Assembly (NCBI GenBank): GCA_920105625.2
Contig: OV050033.1
Location: 110,879,700 to 110,943,699, forward strand
Reading direction: 5' to 3'
Source: Clusia tigrina
Lineage: Eukaryota > Arthropoda > Insecta > Diptera > Clusiidae
Length of the DNA stretch: 64,000 bases
The notes below the pieces were generated by a model. It saw only the letters and a program-made list of their open reading frames with translations. It ran no database searches and was not told the DNA's origin. This document shows, one piece after another, positions 49,416 to 63,400 of this stretch. The position numbers and the translations under genes are program-made. How positions within the stretch are numbered: position 1 is the stretch's first letter; each line of letters opens with the position of its first letter.

Positions 49416-52400
49416 CAAGCATTAGTATGTTGCAAACTTTGATAGGTGTAGGACGCACCGTATAGAAGTTAGGGCCATTTGAAGTTTTATCAGTGATTGA
49501 TTTAGGACTCAAGGGTACCATAGTTTTGAGCGATAGCTTAAATTGACAAGAGGCTCGAGTACTTTACTGTTACAAAATTTCAAGGATTTATGACGCTCCA
49601 GTAAAAGGTTACAAGCATTTGTATGTTGCGAACTTTGATAGGCGTAGGATGTACCGTATAGAAGTTAGGGCCATTTGAAGTTTTATCAGTGTTTGATTTG
49701 GGACTCAAGGGTAGCAAAGGTTTGAGCGATAGCTTAAATTGACAAGAGGCTCGAGCACTTAATTGTTACAAAATTTCAAGGTTTTAAGACGCTACAGTAA
49801 AAAGTTACAAGCACTTGTATGTTGCAATCTTTGATAGGTGTAGGACGTACCGTATAGAAGTTAGGGCCATTTGAAGTTTTACCAGTGTTTGATTTGGGAC
49901 TCAAGGGTAGCATAGCTTTGAGCGACAGCTTAAATTGACAAGAGGCTCGAATACTTTATTGTTACAAAATTTCAAGGATTTATAACCCTCCAGTAAAAGG
50001 TTACAAGCATTTGTATGTTGCGAACTTTGATAGGCGTAAGAAGTACCGTATAGAAGTTAGTGCCATTTGAAGTTTTTTCAGTGTTTGATTTGGGACTTAA
50101 GGGTTGCATAGCTTTGAGCGATAACTTAAATTGACAAGAGGCTCGAATACTTTATTGTTACAAAATTTCAAGGTTTTATGACGCTCCAGTAAAAAGTTAC
50201 AGGCACTTGTATATTGCAAACTTTGATAGGTGTAGGACGTACCGTATAGAAGTTAGGGCCATTTGAAGTTTTATCAGTGTTTGATTTGGGACTCAAGGGT
50301 AGCATAGCTTTGAGCGATAGCTTAAATTGACAAGAGGCTCGAATACTTTATTGTTACAAAATTTCAAGGTTTTATGACGCTCCAGTAAAAAGTTACAAGC
50401 ATTTGTATGTTGCAAACTTTGATAGGTGTAGGACGAACCGTATAGAAGTTAGGGCCATTTGAAGTTTTATCAGTGTTTGATTTGGGAGTCAAGGGTAGCA
50501 TAGCTTTGAGCGATAGCTTAAATTGACAAGAGTCTCGAATACTTTATTGTTACAAAATTTCAAGGTTTTATGACGCTCCAGTAAAAAGTTACAAGCATTT
50601 GTATGTTGCAAACTTTGATAGGTGTAGGACGAACCGTATAGAAGTTATGGCCATTTGAAGTTTAATCAGTGTTTGATTTGGCACTCAAGGGTAGCATAGC
50701 TTTGAGCGATAACTTAAATTGACAAGAGGCTCGAGTACTTTATTGTTACAAACGTTCAAGGTTTTTTTGACACTTAAGTAAAAAGTTACAAGCATTTGTA
50801 TGTTGCGAACTTTGATAGACGTAGGATGTACCGTATAGAAGTTAGGGCCATTTGAAGTTTTATCAGTGTTTGATTTGGGACTCAAGGGTAGCATAGGTTT
50901 GAGCGATAGCTTAAATTGACAAGAGGCTCGAGTACTTAATTGTTACAAAATTTCAAGGTTTTAAGACGCTACAGTAAAAAGTTACAAGCACTTGTATGTT
51001 GCAATCTTTGATAGGTGTAGGACGTACCGTATAGAAGTTAGGGACATTTGAAGTTTTATCAGTGTTTGATTTGGGACTCAAGGGTAGCATAGCTTTGAGC
51101 GATATCTTAAATTGACAAGAGGCTCGCGTACTTTATTGTTACAAAATTTCAAGTTTTTATGACGCACCAGTAAAAAGTTACAAGCATTTGTATGTTGCAA
51201 ACTTTGATAAGTGTAGGACGTACCGTATAGAAGTTAGGGCCATTTGAAGTTTTACCAGTGTTTGATTTGGGACTCAAGGGTAGCATAGCTTTGAGCGACA
51301 GCTTAAATTGACAAGAGGCTCGAATACTTTATTGTTACAAAATTTCAAGGTTTTATGACGCACCAGTAAAAAGTTACAAGCATTTGTATGTTGCTAACTT
51401 TGATAGGTGTAGGACGTACCGTATTGAAGTTAGGGCCATTTGAAGTTTTATCAGTGTTTGATTTGGGACTTAAGGGTAGCATAGCTTTGAGCGATAGCTT
51501 AAATTGACAAGAGGCTCGAATACCTTATTGTTACAAAATTTCAAGGTTTTATGACGCTCCAGTAAAAAGTTACAAGCATTTGTATGTTGCAAACTTTGAT
51601 AGGTGTAGGACATACCGTAGAGAAGTTAGGGCCATTTGAAGTTTTATCAGTGTTTGATTTGGGACTAAAGGGTAGCATAGCTTTGAGCGATATCTTAAAT
51701 TGACAAGAGGCTCCAGTACTTTATTGTTACAAAATTTCAAGGATTTATGACGCTCCATTAAAGGTTACAAGGATTTGTATGTTGCGAACTTTGATAGGCG
51801 TACGATGTACCGTATAGAAGTTAGTGCCATTTGAAGTTTTTTCAGTGTTTGATTTGGGACTGAAGGGTAGCATAGCTTTGAGCGATAGCTTGAATTGACA
51901 AGAGGATCGAGTACTTTATTGTTACAAAATTTCAAGAATTTATGACTCTCCAGTAAAAAGTTACAAGCATTTGTATGTTGGAAACTTTGATAAGTGTAGG
52001 ACGTACCGTAGAAAAGTTAGGGCCATTTGAAGTTTTATCAGTGTTTGATTTGGGACTAAAGGGTAACATAGCTTTGAGCGATAACTTAAATTGACAAGAG
52101 GCTCAAGTACTTTATTGTTAGAAAATTTCAAGGATTTATGACGCGCCAGTAAAAGGTTACAAGCATTTGTATGTTGCGAACTTTGATAGGCGTAGGATGT
52201 ACCGTATAGAAGTTAGTGCCATTTGAAGTTTTTTCAGTGTTTGATTTAGGACTGAAGGGTAACATAGCTTTGAGCGATAGCTTAAATTGACAAGAGGATC
52301 GAGTACTTTATTGTTACAAAATTTCAAGGTTTTATGACGCTCCAGTAAAAAGTTACAAGCACTTGTATCTTGCAAACTTTGATAGGTGTAGGACGTACCG

Positions 52401-55400
52401 TATAGAAGTTAGGGCCATTTGAAGTTTTATCCGTGTTTGATTTGGGACTCAAGGGTAGCATAGCTTTGAGCGATAGCTTAAATTGACAAGAGGCTCGAGT
52501 ACTTTATTGTTACAAAATTTCAAGGTTTTATGAAGCTCCAGTAAAAAGTTGCAAGCATTTGTATGTTGCAAACATTGATAGTTGTAGGACGTACCGTATA
52601 GAAGTAAGGGCCATTTGAAGTTTTATCATTGTTTGATTTGGGACTCAATGGTAGCATAGCTTTGAGCGATAGCTTAAATTAACAAGAGGCTCGAGTACTT
52701 TATTGTTACAAAATTTCAAGGTTTTATGAAGCTCCAGTAAAAAGTTGCAAGCATTTGTATGTTGCAAACTATGATAAGTGTAGGACGTACCGTAGAGAAG
52801 TTAGGGCCGTTTGAAGTTTTATCAGTGTTTGATTTGGGACTAAAGGGTAGCATAGCTTTGAGCGATATCTTAAATTGACAAGAGGCTCGAGAACTTTATT
52901 GTTACAAAATTTCAAGGTTTTATAACGCTCCAGTAAAAAGTTACAAGCATTTGTATGTTGCAAACATTGATAGTTGTAGGACGTACCGTATAGAAGTAAG
53001 GGCCATTTGACGTTTTATCATTGTTTGATTTGGGATTCAATGGTAGCATAGCTTTGAGCGATAGCTTAAATTGACAAGAGGCTCGAGTACTTTATTGTTA
53101 CAAAATTTCAAGGTTTTATGACGCTCCAGTAAAAAGTTACAAGCACATGTATCTTGCAAACTTTGATAGGTGTAGGACGTACCGTATAAAAGTTAGGGCC
53201 ATTTGAAGTTTTATCAGTGTTTGATTTGGGACTCAAGGGTAGGATAGCTTTGAGCGATAGCTTAAATTTACAAGAGTCTCGAGTACTTTATTGTTACAGA
53301 ATTTCAAGATTTTATGACGCTCCAGTTAAAAATTACAAGCATTTGTATGTTGCTAACTTTGATAGGTGTAGGACGTACCGCATAGAAGTTAGGGCCATTT
53401 GAAGTTTTATCAGTGTTTGATTTGGGACTCAAGGATAGCATAGCTTTGAGCGATAACTTAAATTGACAATTGGCTCGAGTAATTTATTGTTACAAAATTT
53501 CAAGGTTTTATGAAGCTCCAGTAAAAAGTTGCAAGCATTTGTATGTTGCAAACTTTGATAGGTGTGGGACGTACCGTATAGAAGTTAGGGCCATTTGAAG
53601 TTTTATCAGTGTTTGATTTCGGTCTCAAGGGTAGCATAGCTTTGAGCGATAGCTTAAATTGACAAGAGGCTCAAGTACTTTATTGTTACAAAATTTCAAG
53701 TTTTTATGACGCACCAGTAAAAAGTTACAAGCATTTGTATGTTGCAAACTTTGATAAGTGTAGGACGTACCGCATAGAAGTTAGGGCCATTTGAAGTTTT
53801 ATCAGTGTTTGACTTGGGACTCAAGGGTAGCATAGCTTTGAGCGACAGCTTAAATTGAAAAGAGGCTCGAGTACTTTATTGTTACAAAATTTCAAGATTT
53901 TATGACGCTCCAGTAAAAAGTTACAAGCATTTGTATGTTGCAAACTTTGATAGGTGTAGGACATACCGTATATAAGTTAGGGACATTTGAAGTTTTATCA
54001 ATGTTTGACTTGGGACTCAAGGGTAGCATAGCTTTGAGCGATAACTTAAATTGACAAGAGGCTCGAGTAATTTATTGTTACAAAATTTCAAGGTTTTATG
54101 AAGCTCCAGTAAAAAGTTGCAAGCATTTGTATGTTGCAAACTTTGATATCTTGTAGGACGCACCGTATAGAAGTTAGGGCCATTTGAAGTTTTATCAGTG
54201 TTTGATTTGGCACTCAAGGGTACCATAGTTTTGAGCGATAGCTTAAATTGACAAGAGGCTCGAGTACTTTATTGTTACAAAATTTCAAGGATTTATGACG
54301 CTCCAGTAAAAGGTTACAAGCATTTGTATGTTGCGAACTTTGATAGGCGTAGGATGTACCGTATAGAAGTTAGGGCCATTTGAAGTTTTATCAGTGTTTG
54401 ATTTGGAACTCGAGGGTAGCATAGGTTTGAGCGATATCTTAAATAGGCAAGAGGCTCGAGTATTTAATTGTTACAAAATTTCAAGGTTTTAAGTCGCTAC
54501 AGTAAAAAGTTACAAGCACTTGTATGTTGCAATCTTTGATAGGTGTAGGACGTACCGTATAGAAGTTAGGGCCATTTGAAGTTTTATCAGTGTTTGATTT
54601 GGGACTCAAGGGTAGCATAGCTTTGAGCGATACCTTAAATTGACAAGAGGGTCGAGTACTTTATTGTTACAAAATTTCAAGGTTTTATGACGCTCCAGTA
54701 AAAAGTTACAAGCATTTGTATGTTGCAAACTTTGATAGGTGTAGGACATTCCGTATATAAGTTAGGGCCATTTGAAGTTTTATCAGTGTTTGACTTGGGA
54801 CTCAAGGGTAGCATAGCTTTGAGCGATAACTTAAATTGACAAGAGGCTCGAGTAATTTATTGTTACAAAATTTCAAGGTTTTATGAAGCTCCAGTAAAAA
54901 GTTGCAAGCATTTGTATGTTGCAAACTTTGATAGGTGTAGGACGCACCGTATAGAAGTTAGGGCCATTTGAAGTTTTATCAGTGTTTGATTTGGCACTCA
55001 AGGGTACCATAGTTTTGAGCGATAGCTTAAATTGACAAGAGGCTCGAGTACTTTATTGTTACAAAATTTCAAGGATTTATGACGCTCCAGTAAAAGTTTA
55101 CAAGCATTTGTATGTTGCGAACTTTGATAGGCGTAGGATGTACCGTATAGAAGTTAGGGCCATTTGAAGTTTTATCAGTGTTTAATTTGGGACTCAAGGG
55201 TAGCATAGGTTTGAGCGATATCTTAAATTGACAAGAGGCTCGAGTACTTAATTGTTACAAAATTTCAAGGGTTTAAGACGCTACAGTAAAAAGTTACAAG
55301 CACTTGTATGTTGCAATCTTTGATAGTTGTAGGACGTACCGTATAGAAGTTAGGGCCATTTGAAGTTTTATCAGTGTTTGATTTGGGAGTCAAGGGTAGC

Positions 55401-55685
55401 ATAGCTTTGAGCGATATCTTAAATTGACAAGAGGCTCGAGTACTTTATTGTTACAAAATTTCTAGGTTTTATGACGCTCTGGTAAAAAGTTACAAGCACT
55501 TGTATGTTGCAAACTTTGATAAGTGTAGGACGTACCGTAGAGAAGTTAGGGCCGTTTGAAGTTTTATCAATGTTTGATTTGGGACTAAAGGGTAGCATAG
55601 CTTTGAGCGATATCTTAAATTGACAAGAGGCTCGAGAACTTTATTGTTACAAAATTTCAAGGATTTATAACCCTCCAGTAAAAGG

Positions 55686-56000
55686 TTACAAGCATTTGTA
55701 TGTTGCGAACTTTGATAGGCGTAGGATGTACCGTATAGAAGTTAGTGCCATTCGAAATTTTTTCAGTGTTTGATTTGGGACTGAAGGGTACCATAGCTTT
55801 GAGCGATAGCTTAAATTGACAAGAGGATCGAGTACTTTATTGTTACAAAATTTCAAGGTTTTATGACGCTCCAGTAAAAAGTTACAAGCATTTGTATGTT
55901 GCAAACATTGATAGTTGTAGGACGTACCGTATAGAAGTTAGGGCCATTTGAAGTTTTATAATTTTTTGATTTGGGACTCAATGGTAGCATAGCTTTGAGC
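55686..56000. repeat. Satellite block with TTCGAAATTTTTTCAG variant, duplicated at 59,424-59,740
   Basis: Offset is 3,738 bp, which is 19 monomers plus 14 bp. Most of the 14-bp surplus is explained by a 17-bp duplication and a 4-bp loss lying between the two copies. Shared variants: ATTCGAAATTTTTTCAG, GGGTACCATAGCTTTG, and an ACATTGATAGTTGTAGG monomer. Confidence 0.75.
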
Positions 56001-57453
56001 GATAGCTTAAATTGACAAGAGGCTCGAGTACTTTATTGTTACAAAATTTCAAGGTTTTATGACGCTCCAGTAAAAAGTTACAAGCATTTGTATGTTGCAA
56101 ACTTTGATAGGTGTAGGACATACCGTATATAAGTTAGGGCCATTTGAAGTTTTATCAGTGTTTGACTTGGGACTCAAGGGTAGCATAGCTTTGAGCGATA
56201 ACTTAAATTGACAAGAGGCTCGAGTACTTTATTGTTACAAAATTTCTAGGTTTTATGACGCTCTGGTAAAAAGTTACAAGCATTTGTATGTTGCAAACTT
56301 TGATAGGCGTAGGATGTACCGTATAGAAGTTAGTGCCATTTGAAGTTTTTTCAGTATTTGATTTAGGACTGAAGGGTAGCATAGCTTTGAGCGATAGTTT
56401 AAATTTACAAGAGTCTCGAGTACTTTATTGTTACAGAATTTCAAGATTTTATGACGCTCCAGTTAAAAATTACAAGCATTTGTATGTTGCTAACTTTGAT
56501 AGGTGTAGGACGTACCGCATAGAAGTTAGGGCCATTTGAAGTTTTATCAGTGTTTGATTTGGGACTCAAGGATAGCATAGCTTTCAGCGATAACTTAAAT
56601 TGACAATTGGCTCGAGTAATTTATTGTTACAAAATTTCAAGGTTTTATGAAGCTCCAGTAAAAAGTTGCAAGCATTTGTATGTTGCAAACTTTGATAGGT
56701 GTAGGACGTACCGTATAGAAGTTAGGGCCATTTGAAGTTTTATCAGTGTTTGATTTCGGTCTCAAGGGTAGCATAGCTTTGAGCGATAGCTTAAATTGAC
56801 AAGAGGCTCAAGTACTTTATTGTTACAAAATTTCAAGTTTTTATGACACACCAGTAAAAAGTTACAAGCATTTGTATGTTGCAAACTTTGATAAGTGTAG
56901 GACGTACCGTATAGAAGTTAGGGCCATTTGAAGTTTTACCAGTGTTTGATTTGGGACTCAAGGGTAGCATAGCTTTGAGCGACAGCTTAAATTGACAAGA
57001 GGCTCGAATACTTTATTGTTACAAAATTTCAAGGTTTTATGACGCACCAGTAAAAAGTTACAAGCATTTGTATGTTGCTAACTTTGATAGGTGTAGGACG
57101 TACCGTATTGAAGTTAGGGCCATTTGAAGTTTTATCAGTGTTTGATTTGGGACTTAAGGGTAGCATAGCTTTGAGCGATAGCTTAAATTGACAAGAGGCT
57201 CGAATACTTTATTGTTACAAAATTTCAAGGTTTTATGACGCTCCAGTAAAAAGTTACAAGCATTTGTATGTTGCAAACTTTGATAGGTGTAGGACGTACC
57301 GTATAGAAGTTAGGGCCATTTGAAGTATAATCAGTGTTTGATTTAGGACTCAAGGGTAGCATAGCTTTGAGCGATAGCTTAAATTGACAAGAGTCTCGAG
57401 TACTTTATTGTTACAAAATTTCAAGGTTTTATGACGCTCCAGTAAAAAGTTAC

Positions 57454-57487
57454 AAGCATTTGCATGTTGCAAGCATTTGTATTTTGC
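57454..57487. repeat. 17-bp tandem duplication inside a monomer
   Basis: AAGCATTTGCATGTTGC (57,454-57,470) is followed at once by AAGCATTTGTATTTTGC (57,471-57,487). This lengthens the monomer and puts the array about 17 bp out of phase downstream. A 4-bp loss near 58,069 partly compensates. Confidence 0.8.
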
Positions 57488-60400
57488 AAACTTTGATAAG
57501 TGTAGGACGTACCGTATAGAAGTTAGGGCCATTTGAAGTTTTACCAGTGTTTGATTTGGGACTCAAGGGTAGCATAGCTTTGAGCGACAGCTTAAATTGA
57601 CAAGAGGCTCGAATACTTTATTGTTACAAAATTTCAAGGTTTTATGACGCACCAGTAAAAAGTTACAAGCATTTGTATGTTGCTAACTTTGATAGGTGTA
57701 GGACGTACCGTATTGAAGTTAGGGCCATTTGAAGTTTTATCAGTGTTTGATTTGGGACTTAAGGGTAGTATAGCTTTGAGCGATAGCTTAAATTGACAAG
57801 AGGCTCGAATACTTTATTGTTACAAAATTTCAAGGTTTTATGACGCTCCAGTAAAAAGTTACAAGCATTTGTATGTTGCAAACTTTGATAGGTGTAGGAC
57901 GTACCGTATAGATGTTAGGGCCATTTAAAGTATAATCAGTGTTTGATTTGGGACTCAAGGGTAGCATAGCTTTGAGCGATAGCTTAAATTGACAAGAGTC
58001 TCGAGTACTTTATTGTTACAAAATTTCAAGGTTTTATGACGCTCCAGTAAAAAGTTACAAGCATTTGCATGTTGCTTTGATAGGTGTAGGACGTACCGTA
58101 TAGAAGTTACGGCCATTTAAAGTTTAATCAGTGTTTGATTTGGCACTCAAGGGTAGTATAGCTTTGAGCGATAACTTAAATTGACAAAAGGCTCGAGTAC
58201 TTTATTGTTATAAAAGTTCAAGGTTTTTTTGACACTCCAGTAAAAAGTTACAAGCATTTGTATGTTGCAAACTTTGATAGGTATAGGATGCACTGTATAG
58301 AAGTTAGAGCCATTTGAAGATTTATCAGTGTTTGATTTGGGACTCAAGGGTAGCATAGCTCTGAGCGATAGCTTAAATTGACAAGAGGCTCGAGTACTTT
58401 ATTGTTACAAAATTTCAAGGTGTTATGACGCTCCAGTAAAAAGTTACAAGCATTTGTATGTTGCAAATTTTGAAAATCGTATGTCGTACCGTATAAAAGT
58501 TATTGCCATTTGAAGTTTTATCAGTGTTGGATTTGGGACTCAAGGGTAGCATAGCTTTGAGCGATAGCTTAATTTGACAAGAGGCTCGAGTACTTTATTG
58601 TTACAAAATTTCAAGGTTTTATGACGCTCCAGTAAAAAGTTACAAGCATTTGTATGTTGCAAATTTTGATATTTGTAGGACGTACCGTATAAAAGTTTTG
58701 GATATTTGAAGTTTTATCAGTGTTTGATTTGGGACTCAAGGGTAGCATAGCTTTGAGCGATAGCTTAAATTGACAAGAGGATCGAGTACTTTATTGTTAC
58801 AAAATTTCAAGGTTTTATGACTCTTCAGTAAAAAGTTACAAGCATTTGTATGTTGGAAACTTTGATAAGTGTAGGACGTACCGTAGAAAAGTTAGGGCCA
58901 TTTGAAGTTTTATCAGTGTTTGATTTGGGACTAAAGGGTAGCATAGCTTTGAGCGATATCTTAAATTGACAAGAGGCTCGAGTACTTTATTGTTACAAAA
59001 TTTCAAGGTTTTATGACGCTCCAGTAAAAAGTTACAAGCATTTGTATGTTCCAAATTTTGATAGGTGTAGGACGGAACGTATAGCAGTTAGCGCCATTTG
59101 AAGTTTTATCAGTGTTTGATTTGGGACTCAAGGATAGCATAGCTTTGAGCGTTAGCTTAAATTGACAAGAGGCTCGAGTACTTTATTGTTACAAAATTTC
59201 AAGGTTTTATGAAGCTCCAGTAAAAAGTTGCAAGCATTTGTATGTTGCAAACTTTGATAAGTGTAGGACGTACCGTAGAGAAGTTAGGGCCGTTTGAAGT
59301 TTTATCAATGTTTGATTTGGGACTAAAGGGTAGCATAGCTTTGAGCGATATCTTAAATTGACAAGAGGCTCGAGAACTTTATTGTTACAAAATTTCAAGG
59401 ATTTATAACCCTCCAGTAAAAGGTTACAAGCATTTGTATGTTGCGAACTTTGATAGGCGTAGGATGTACCGTATAGAAGTTAGTGCCATTCGAAATTTTT
59501 TCAGTGTTTGATTTGGGACTGAAGGGTACCATAGCTTTGAGCGATAGCTTAAATTGACAAGAGGATCGAGTACTTTATTGTTACAAAATTTCAAGGTTTT
59601 ATGACGCTCCAGTAAAAAGTTACAAGCATTTGTATGTTGCAAACATTGATAGTTGTAGGACGTACCGTATAGAAGTTAGGGCCATTTGAAGTTTTATCAT
59701 TTTTTGATTTGGGACTCAATGGTAGCATAGCTTTGAGCGATAGCTTAAATTGACAAGAGGCTCGAGTACTTTATTGTTACAAAATTTCAAGGTTTTATGA
59801 CGCTCCAGTAAAAAGTTACAAGCATTTGTATGTTGCAAACTTTGATAGGTGTAGGACATACCGTATATAAGTTAGGGCCATTTGAAGTTTTATCAGTGTT
59901 TGACTTGGGACTCAAGGGTAGCATAGCTTTGAGCGATAACTTAAATTGACAAGAGGCTCGAGTAATTTATTGTTACAAAATTTCAAGGTTTTAAGAAGCT
60001 CCAGTAAAAAGTTGCAAGCATTTGTATGTTGCAAACTTTAATAGGTGTAGGACGCACCGTATAGAAGTTAGGGCCATTTGAAGTTTTATCAGTGTTTGAT
60101 TTGGCACTCAAGGGTACCATAGTTTTGAGCGATAGCTTAAATTGACAAGAGGCTCGAGTACTTTATTGTTACAAAATTTCAAGGATTTATGACGCTCCAG
60201 TAAAAGTTTACAAGCATTTGTATGTTGCGAACTTTGATAGGCGTAGGATGTACCGTATAGAAGTTAGGGCCATTTGAAGTTTTATCAGTGTTTGATTTGG
60301 GACTCAAGGGTAGCATAGCTTTGAGCGATATCTTAAATTGACAAGAGGCTCGAGTACTTTATTGTTACAAAATTTCTAGGTTTTATGACGCTCTGGTAAA

Positions 60401-63400
60401 AAGTTACAAGCATTTGTATGTTGCAAACTTTGATAGGCGTAGGATGTACCGTATAGAAGTTAGTGCCATTTGAAGTTTTTTCAGTGTTTGATTTAGGACT
60501 GAAGGGTAGCATAGCTTTGAGCGATAGCTTAAATTTACAAGAGTCTCGAGTACTTTATTTTTACAGAATTTCAAGATTTTATGACGCTCCAGTTAAAAAT
60601 TACAAGCATTTGTATGTTGCTAACTTTGATAGGTGTAGGACGTACCGCATAGAAGTTATTGCCATTTGAAGTTTTATCAGTGTTTGATTTGGGACTCAAG
60701 GATAGCATAGCTTTGAGCGATAACTTAAATTGACAATTGGCTCGAGTAATTTATTGTTACAAAATTTCAAGGTTTTATGAAGCTCCAGTAAAAAGTTGCA
60801 AGCATTTGTATGTTGCAAACTTTGATAGGTGTAGGACGTACCGTATAGAAGTTAGGGCCATTTGAAGTTTTATCAGTGTTTGATTTCGGTCTCAAGGGTA
60901 GCATAGCTTTGAGCGATAGCTTAAATTGACAAGAGGCTCAAGTACTTTATTGTTACAAAATTTCAAGTTTTTATGACGCACCAGTAAAAAGTTACAAGCA
61001 TTTGTATGTTGCAAACTTTGATAAGTGTAGGATGTACCGTATATAAGTTAGGGCCATTTGAAGATTTATCAGTGTTTGACTTGGGACTCAAGGGTAGCAT
61101 AGCTTTGAGCGACAGCTTAAATTGAAACGAGGCTCGAGTACTTTATTGTTACAAAATTTCAAGATTTTATGACGCTCCAGTAAAAAGTTACAAGCATTTG
61201 TATGTTGCAAACTTTGATAGGTGTAGGACATACCGTATATAAGTTAGGGACATTTGAAGTTTTATCAGTGTTTGACTTGGGACTCAAGGGTAGCATAGCT
61301 TTGAGCGATAACTTAAATTGACAAGAGGCTCGAGTATTTTATTGTTACAAAATTTCAAGGTTTTATGAAGCTCCAGTAAAAAGTTGCAAGCATTTGTATG
61401 TTGCAAACTTTGATAGGTGTAGGATGCACCGTATAGAAGTTAGGGCCATTTGAAGTTTTATCAGTGTTTGATTTGGCACTCAAGGGTACCATAGTTTTGA
61501 GCGATAGCTTAAATTGACAAGAGGCTCGAGTACTTTATTGTTACAAAATTTCAAGGATTTATGACGCTCCAGTAAAAGGTTACAAGCATTTGTATGTTGC
61601 GAACTTTGATAGGCGTAGGATGTACCGTATAGAAGTTAGGGCCATTTGAAGTTTTATCAGTGTTTGATTTGGGACTCAAGGGTAGCATAGGTTTGAGCGA
61701 TAGCTTAAATTGACAAGAGGCTCGAGTATTTAATTGTTACAAAATTTCAAGGTTTTAAGACGCTACAGTAAAAAGTTACAAGCACTTGTATGTTGCAATC
61801 TTTGATAGGTGTAGGACGTACCGTATAGAAGTTAGGGCCATTTGAAGTTTTATCAGTGTTTGATTTGGGACTCAAGGGTAGCATAGCTTTGAGCGATATC
61901 TTAAATTGACAAGAGGGTCGAGTACTTTATTGTAACAAAATTTCAAGGTTTTATGACGCTCCAGTAAAAAGTTACAAGCATTTGTATGTTGCAAACTTTG
62001 ATAGGTGTAGGACATACCGTATATAAGTTAGGGCCATTTGAAGTTTTATCAGTGTTTGACTTGGGACTCAAGGGTAGCATAGCTTTGAGCGATAACTTAA
62101 ATTGACAAGAGGCTCGAGTAATTTATTGTTACAAAATTTCAAGGGTTTAAGACGCTACAGTAAAAAGTTACAAGCACTTGTATGTTGCAATCTTTGATAG
62201 TTGTAGGACGTACCGTATATAAGTTAGGGCCATTTGAAGTTTTATCAGTGTTTGATTTGGGACTCAAGGGTAGCATAGCTTTGAGCGATATCTTAAATTG
62301 ACAAGAGGCTCGAGTACTTTATTGTTACAAAATTTCTAGGTTTTATGACGCTCTGGTAAAAAGTTACAAGCATTTGTATGTTGCAAACTTTGATAGGCGT
62401 AGGATGTACCGTATAGAAGTTAGGGCCATTTGAAGTTTTATCAGTGTTTGATTTGGGACTCAAGGATAGCATAGCTTTGAGCGATAACTTAAATTGACAA
62501 TTGGCTCGAGTAATTTATTGTTACAAAATTTCAAGGTTTTATGAAGCTCCAGTAAAAAGTTGCAAGCATTTGTATGTTGCAAACTTTGATAGGTGTAGGA
62601 CGTACCGTATAGAAGTTAGGGCCATTTGAAGTTTTATCAGTGTTTGATTTGGGTCTCAAGGGTAGCATAGCTTTGAGCGATACCTTAAATTGACAAGAGG
62701 CTCAAGTACTTTATTGTTACAAAATTTCAAGTTTTTATGACGCACCAGTAAAAAGTTACAAGCATTTGTATGTTGCAAACTTTGATAAGGGTAGGACGTA
62801 CCGTATAGAAGTTAGGGCCATTTGAAGTTTTATCAGTGTTTGACTTGGGACTCAAGGGTAGCATAGCTTTGAGCGAGAGCTTAAATTGAAAAGAGGCTCG
62901 AGTACTTTATTGTTACAAAATTTCAAGATTTTATGACGCTCCAGTAAAAAGTTACAAGCATTTGTATGTTGCAAACTTTGAAAGGTGTAGGACATACCGT
63001 ATATAAGTTAGGGCCATTTGAAGTTTTATCAGTGTTTGACTTGGGACTCAAGGGTAGCATAGCTTTGAGCGATAACTTAAATTGACAAGAGGCTCGAGTA
63101 ATTTATTGTTACAAAATTTCAAGGTTTTATGAAGCTCCAGTAAAAAGTTGCAAGCATTTGTATGTTGCAAACTTTGATAGGTGTAGGACGCACCGTATAG
63201 AAGTTAGGGCCATTTGAAGTTTTATCAGTGTTTGATTTGGCACTCAAGGGTACCATAGTTTTGAGCGATAGCTTAAATTGACAAGAGGCTCGAGTACTTT
63301 ATTGTTACAAAATTTCTAGGTTTTATGACGCTCTGGTAAAAAGTTACAAGCATTTGTATGTTGCAAACTTTGATAGGCGTAGGATGTACCGTATAGAAGT

